Of a stretch of 64,000 nt of DNA, positions 61,455 to 64,000 are shown one piece after another (position 1 is the stretch's first letter; every line of letters starts with the position of its first letter). The stretch is from positions 868,001-932,000 of the forward strand of contig NZ_CP034767.1 in NCBI RefSeq assembly GCF_004005995.1, given 5' to 3'. The translations under genes and the position numbers were made by a program. Source of the DNA: Devosia sp. 1566 (GTDB lineage: Bacteria; Pseudomonadota; Alphaproteobacteria; Rhizobiales; Devosiaceae). The notes under the pieces were generated by a model that was not told where the DNA came from, did not search any database, and saw only the letters and a list, made by a program, of their open reading frames with translations.

Positions 61455-61976
61455 GTGTTCGCCGGACGACGCGGCTCGCTGGCGGCAATGGTGATCCTTG
61501 CGCTCGTGGCGGTGTTGGCCGCATGGCTCGAGCCCGATCTCCCGCCGGTGGGCGGCGCCGGGCGCGCCAGCGATGGGGACAGTTTGCGCTTGGGCGAGCA
61601 ACGTGTCCGTTTGCTCGGCCTCGACGCTCCCGAACTCAACCAGACCTGTCGCCGCGACGGAGCGAACTGGCCCTGCGGACAAGCGGCCCGCGACCGCATG
61701 GCGCAATTGCTGCGCTCGGGTGATCTCGACTGCCGCCCCGAAGGCCGGGACAAATATGATCGCTTGCTCGCGCGCTGCAGCATCGGATCCCAGGATCTTG
61801 GCGGCCGGATGGTCGCCGAAGGTTGGGCGCTTTCGTCGGGTGACTATGATCGCGAGCAAAGGGCCGCTCAGGCCGCCGGGCTGGGTATCTGGAGCGGCTC
61901 CTTCGTGCCGCCACGCGAATGGCGGGACCAGCAGGATCGTCCCGAGGCGGTCTGGGACTGGTTGCCGTTCTTCTAG
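61455..61976 (+). CDS. Thermonuclease-like (SNase) membrane or secreted protein
   Basis: A 173-residue protein, GTG start at 61455 (an in-frame ATG at 61488 is possible). An N-terminal hydrophobic segment (about residues 10-24) is followed by the SNase fold: SDGDSLRLGEQRVRLLGLDAPELNQTC, then DKYDRLLARC, then LGGRMVAEGWALS. The residues expected to bind calcium and act in catalysis (Asp, Arg, Glu of this fold) appear present in order. It is probably a periplasmic or anchored nuclease. Confidence 0.85.
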   Translation: MFAGRRGSLAAMVILALVAVLAAWLEPDLPPVGGAGRASDGDSLRLGEQRVRLLGLDAPELNQTCRRDGANWPCGQAARDRMAQLLRSGDLDCRPEGRDKYDRLLARCSIGSQDLGGRMVAEGWALSSGDYDREQRAAQAAGLGIWSGSFVPPREWRDQQDRPEAVWDWLPFF

Positions 61977-62098
61977 GCGTTGAGGTTAGCTGGCTGCTTG
62001 CGCAAGATTATTGCGGCGCTCGCTGGAATGTGGCAGTTAATAACCTAAATTGGGCCGGCAAACCGGCCGGAGACGGAATAGGTTTTCGCGGGGGCGAG

Positions 62099-62584
62099 AT
62101 GGCGCTGGACAAGATCGATCGTAAAATACTGACCTTGCTGCAGAAAGACGCTACCATGCCGGTCGCTGAAATCGGCCGCAAAGTGGGGCTGTCGACGACC
62201 CCATGCTGGCGCCGCATTCAGAAAATGGAAGAAGAAGGCGTGATCAAGCGGCGCGTTGCCGTTCTGGATCCCGTCAAGGTCAATGCCGGGGTCACGGTGT
62301 TCGTGTCGGTCAAGACCAATGAGCACAGCGAAGGCTGGCTGCGCAAGTTCGCGGCGGTTGTCGAAGATTTCGCCGAGGTGGTCGAGTTCTATCGCATGAG
62401 CGGAGACATCGATTATCTCCTGCGCATCGTGGTGCCCGATATCGCCGCCTACGACACCTTCTACAAAAAGCTCATCACCAAGATCGCCCTCACCGATGTG
62501 AGCTCGAGCTTCGCCATGGAGCAGATCAAGTACACGACCGCCTTGCCGCTGGACTTCGCCCTCGTTGTCGATGACGATAAATAG
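62099..62584 (+). CDS. Lrp/AsnC family transcriptional regulator
   Basis: 161 residues from the ATG at 62099 (GGGGGCGAG before it). The N-terminal helix-turn-helix is LDKIDRKILTLLQKDATMPVAEIGRKVGLSTTPCWRRIQKME. The C-terminal RAM effector-binding domain (GVTVFVSVKTNEHSEGWL, DYLLRIVVPDIAAYDTFYKKLI) is complete. Lrp-type proteins bind an amino acid and DNA as octamers. It is followed two bases later by the VOC gene, which may be under its control. Target amino acid unknown. Confidence 0.92.
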   Translation: MALDKIDRKILTLLQKDATMPVAEIGRKVGLSTTPCWRRIQKMEEEGVIKRRVAVLDPVKVNAGVTVFVSVKTNEHSEGWLRKFAAVVEDFAEVVEFYRMSGDIDYLLRIVVPDIAAYDTFYKKLITKIALTDVSSSFAMEQIKYTTALPLDFALVVDDDK

Positions 62585-62586
62585 CC

Positions 62587-62991
62587 ATGCTGCAGGGGTT
62601 CGAACATATCGGCATGACTTCGGGCGATCTTGATCGCACCATCTGGTTCTATTGCGATCTGCTGGGATTGCGCCTGCATCTGCGCAAGCCGGCATCCTCT
62701 GGCGAAGTGGCCTTCCTTGATGCCGGCGGCGGCATGCTCGAAATCTTCGCGCCGGCCGAGCCGGTGACCCGAGCCCAGGATGTGCCGCCGCAAACGGCTG
62801 GTATGCGCCACATGACCTTTGCCTTCTCCGACATCGACCCGGTGGTGCAACGGCTCGAGGAAGAGGGGCTCGAAATCATCGAGCGTCCACGGCTCGCGCA
62901 CAACCAAGACGTGTTCAAGCGGGTGGCGTTCTGCCGTGATCCTGATGGGATCATCGTCGAACTCGCGGAACGGGCGGCTAGCCGCCCGTAA
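62587..62991 (+). CDS. VOC (glyoxalase-like) superfamily protein
   Basis: A 134-residue protein with two beta-alpha-beta-beta-beta units. The candidate metal ligands are His7 ([18 protein letters not shown]), Glu in [10 protein letters not shown], His in [12 protein letters not shown] and Glu in [11 protein letters not shown], as in VOC metalloenzymes. It is too general to assign a substrate. It is co-transcribed with the Lrp gene and overlaps the convergent moaA by 14 bases. Confidence 0.86.
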   Translation: MLQGFEHIGMTSGDLDRTIWFYCDLLGLRLHLRKPASSGEVAFLDAGGGMLEIFAPAEPVTRAQDVPPQTAGMRHMTFAFSDIDPVVQRLEEEGLEIIERPRLAHNQDVFKRVAFCRDPDGIIVELAERAASRP

Positions 62992-63991
62992 CCGACATGT
63001 GCCGCCCCAGTGCCGGTGCTGGCCGGGCCCGGTCGATCACGAAGTCATGGCCCTTGGGCTTGATCAGCATGGCATGGTCCAGCGCCGCATCGAGCGCTTC
63101 AGCACCGCCCTCGCGCAGCGCGTCGCGGAGATTAACCTGATCTTCCTGCCCGAGGCAGAGGAACAGCTGGCCAGTCGCGGTCAGGCGGACCCGGTTGCAG
63201 CTTTCGCAGAAATTGTGGCTCATCGGGGTGATGAAGCCCAGAACGCCCCCAGTTTCAGCGACATGCATATAGCGGGCGGGGCCACCGGTACGCTGGTCGA
63301 GCTTGCTCAAGGTCCAGCGGCGAGCCAGCCGGTCGCGTAGCTCACGCAGGGGCAGATAGCTGTCGACCCTGTCGAGCCCAACTTCCCCCAATGGCATGCC
63401 TTCGATCAGTGTCAGGCCCATGCCCCGGCCATGCGCCCACTCCATCATGGGCTCGATCTCGTCTTCGTTGACGCCGCGCATCGCCACCATGTTGATCTTG
63501 ATCTGCAGGCCCGCCGCTTGCGCGGCGTCAATGCCGGCCATCACATCGGCCATCCGGCCGCGGCGAGTGATTTGCGCAAAGCGGTCCGGATCAAGGGTAT
63601 CGAGGGACACATTGATCCGCCGCATGCCCGCCTTGAAGAGGTCGCCGGCAAAACGGCTGAGCTGACTGCCATTGGTGGTCATGGTCAGCTCTTCAAGGCC
63701 ATGCTCGAGATGTCGGGCCAGGCTGCGCACCAGATCAAGAATGTCGCGCCGCACCAGGGGTTCGCCGCCCGTCAGGCGCAGCTTGGTGACGCCGCGTTGC
63801 ACGAAAGCGGCGGCAATGGTCTCGATTTCCTCAAAGCTCAGCACTTCCCGCTTGGGCAGGAAGGTCATGTTTTCCGCCATGCAATAAACGCAGCGGAGAT
63901 CGCACCGGTCCGTGACCGAGATGCGCAAATAGGAAATATGGCGGCCGAAGCGATCAACAAGCGGTCGCGCAACGGAGACGGGGCTGGTCAT
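62978..63991 (-). CDS. moaA: GTP 3',8-cyclase MoaA
   Basis: A 337-residue radical SAM enzyme that begins molybdenum cofactor synthesis. The N-terminal 4Fe-4S site is Cys30-x3-Cys34-x2-Cys37 ([10 protein letters not shown]). The C-terminal cluster is Cys262, Cys265 and Cys279 ([13 protein letters not shown]). [13 protein letters not shown] is the SAM-binding region, and the protein ends in the conserved Gly-Gly (SVTGG). Start ATG at 63991, nine bases before the window end. Confidence 0.96.
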   Translation of the reverse strand: MTSPVSVARPLVDRFGRHISYLRISVTDRCDLRCVYCMAENMTFLPKREVLSFEEIETIAAAFVQRGVTKLRLTGGEPLVRRDILDLVRSLARHLEHGLEELTMTTNGSQLSRFAGDLFKAGMRRINVSLDTLDPDRFAQITRRGRMADVMAGIDAAQAAGLQIKINMVAMRGVNEDEIEPMMEWAHGRGMGLTLIEGMPLGEVGLDRVDSYLPLRELRDRLARRWTLSKLDQRTGGPARYMHVAETGGVLGFITPMSHNFCESCNRVRLTATGQLFLCLGQEDQVNLRDALREGGAEALDAALDHAMLIKPKGHDFVIDRARPAPALGRHMSVTGG

Positions 63992-64000
63992 GGCGCCAAC

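Noticed and set aside
1..64000. tRNA or rRNA genes, CRISPR arrays, insertion sequences
   Set aside because: No clover-leaf sequence, rRNA core, regularly spaced repeats or transposase was noticed by eye. A dedicated tRNA and repeat scan would settle it.

Overview
The window is a gene-dense, GC-rich stretch of an alphaproteobacterial chromosome, most likely order Hyphomicrobiales (Rhizobiales). The evidence is a Ros/MucR zinc-finger regulator, a seven-gene Mrp antiporter operon, the ccmIEFH-degP-response regulator-histidine kinase-glnE order typical of that group, several Rhizobiales-restricted DUF families and a gene-transfer-agent (GTA) type remnant. A Devosia-like organism would fit, but the genus is inferred from general resemblance only. 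No rRNA, tRNA, CRISPR array or insertion sequence was recognised.

Layout. 1-1445: 5' part of an oligopeptidase B-like peptidase (cut by the window edge), divergent from the mrpABCDEFG Na+/H+ antiporter operon (1679-7581). 7734-9657: mucR-type regulator with a strong terminator, a DnaA-domain-IV-only protein overlapping a DUF6456 gene, and sufE. 9704-19351: envelope and signalling genes (PAS histidine kinase coupled to a peptidoglycan-binding protein, DUF1491, DUF2336, a 56-residue protein, a lipoprotein, a DUF1254/DUF1214 pair, a class A penicillin-binding protein). 19485-22353: YcgN-like Cys-cluster protein, a degenerate GGDEF protein, a YegD-like Hsp70 and a KTSC protein.

22453-25955 is the most unusual part: a collapsed GTA cluster. 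A small-terminase-like gene is followed by one open reading frame in which the ATPase start of the large terminase (to its Walker B motif) is joined in frame to the C-terminal part of the tail host-specificity protein (gp15 type). A GH108 endolysin that runs without a stop into a holin-like membrane segment follows. All head, portal, capsid and most tail genes are absent.

26101-44258: a PepSY-like periplasmic protein with a FeuP/FeuQ-type two-component system, a surface-antigen-like lipoprotein, an unknown 408-residue protein, a translationally coupled pair related to heterotetrameric sarcosine oxidase in which the alpha-like subunit lacks most of its folate-binding domain, then the cytochrome c maturation operon ccmIEFH, degP, a second two-component system and glnE. 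44263-54598: orphan histidine kinase, pepN, an ABC exporter, a GH2 beta-mannosidase and an EamA permease. 54582-63991: FGGY sugar kinase, dusA, a retropepsin-like protease, divergent cobS/cobT, another orphan histidine kinase, a thermonuclease-like protein, an Lrp/AsnC regulator with a VOC protein, and moaA.

The genes are packed tightly: many neighbours share 4-base ATGA overlaps, and six convergent pairs overlap at their 3' ends. No gap exceeds about 300 bases. Start codons marked uncertain could move by a few to a few dozen codons.
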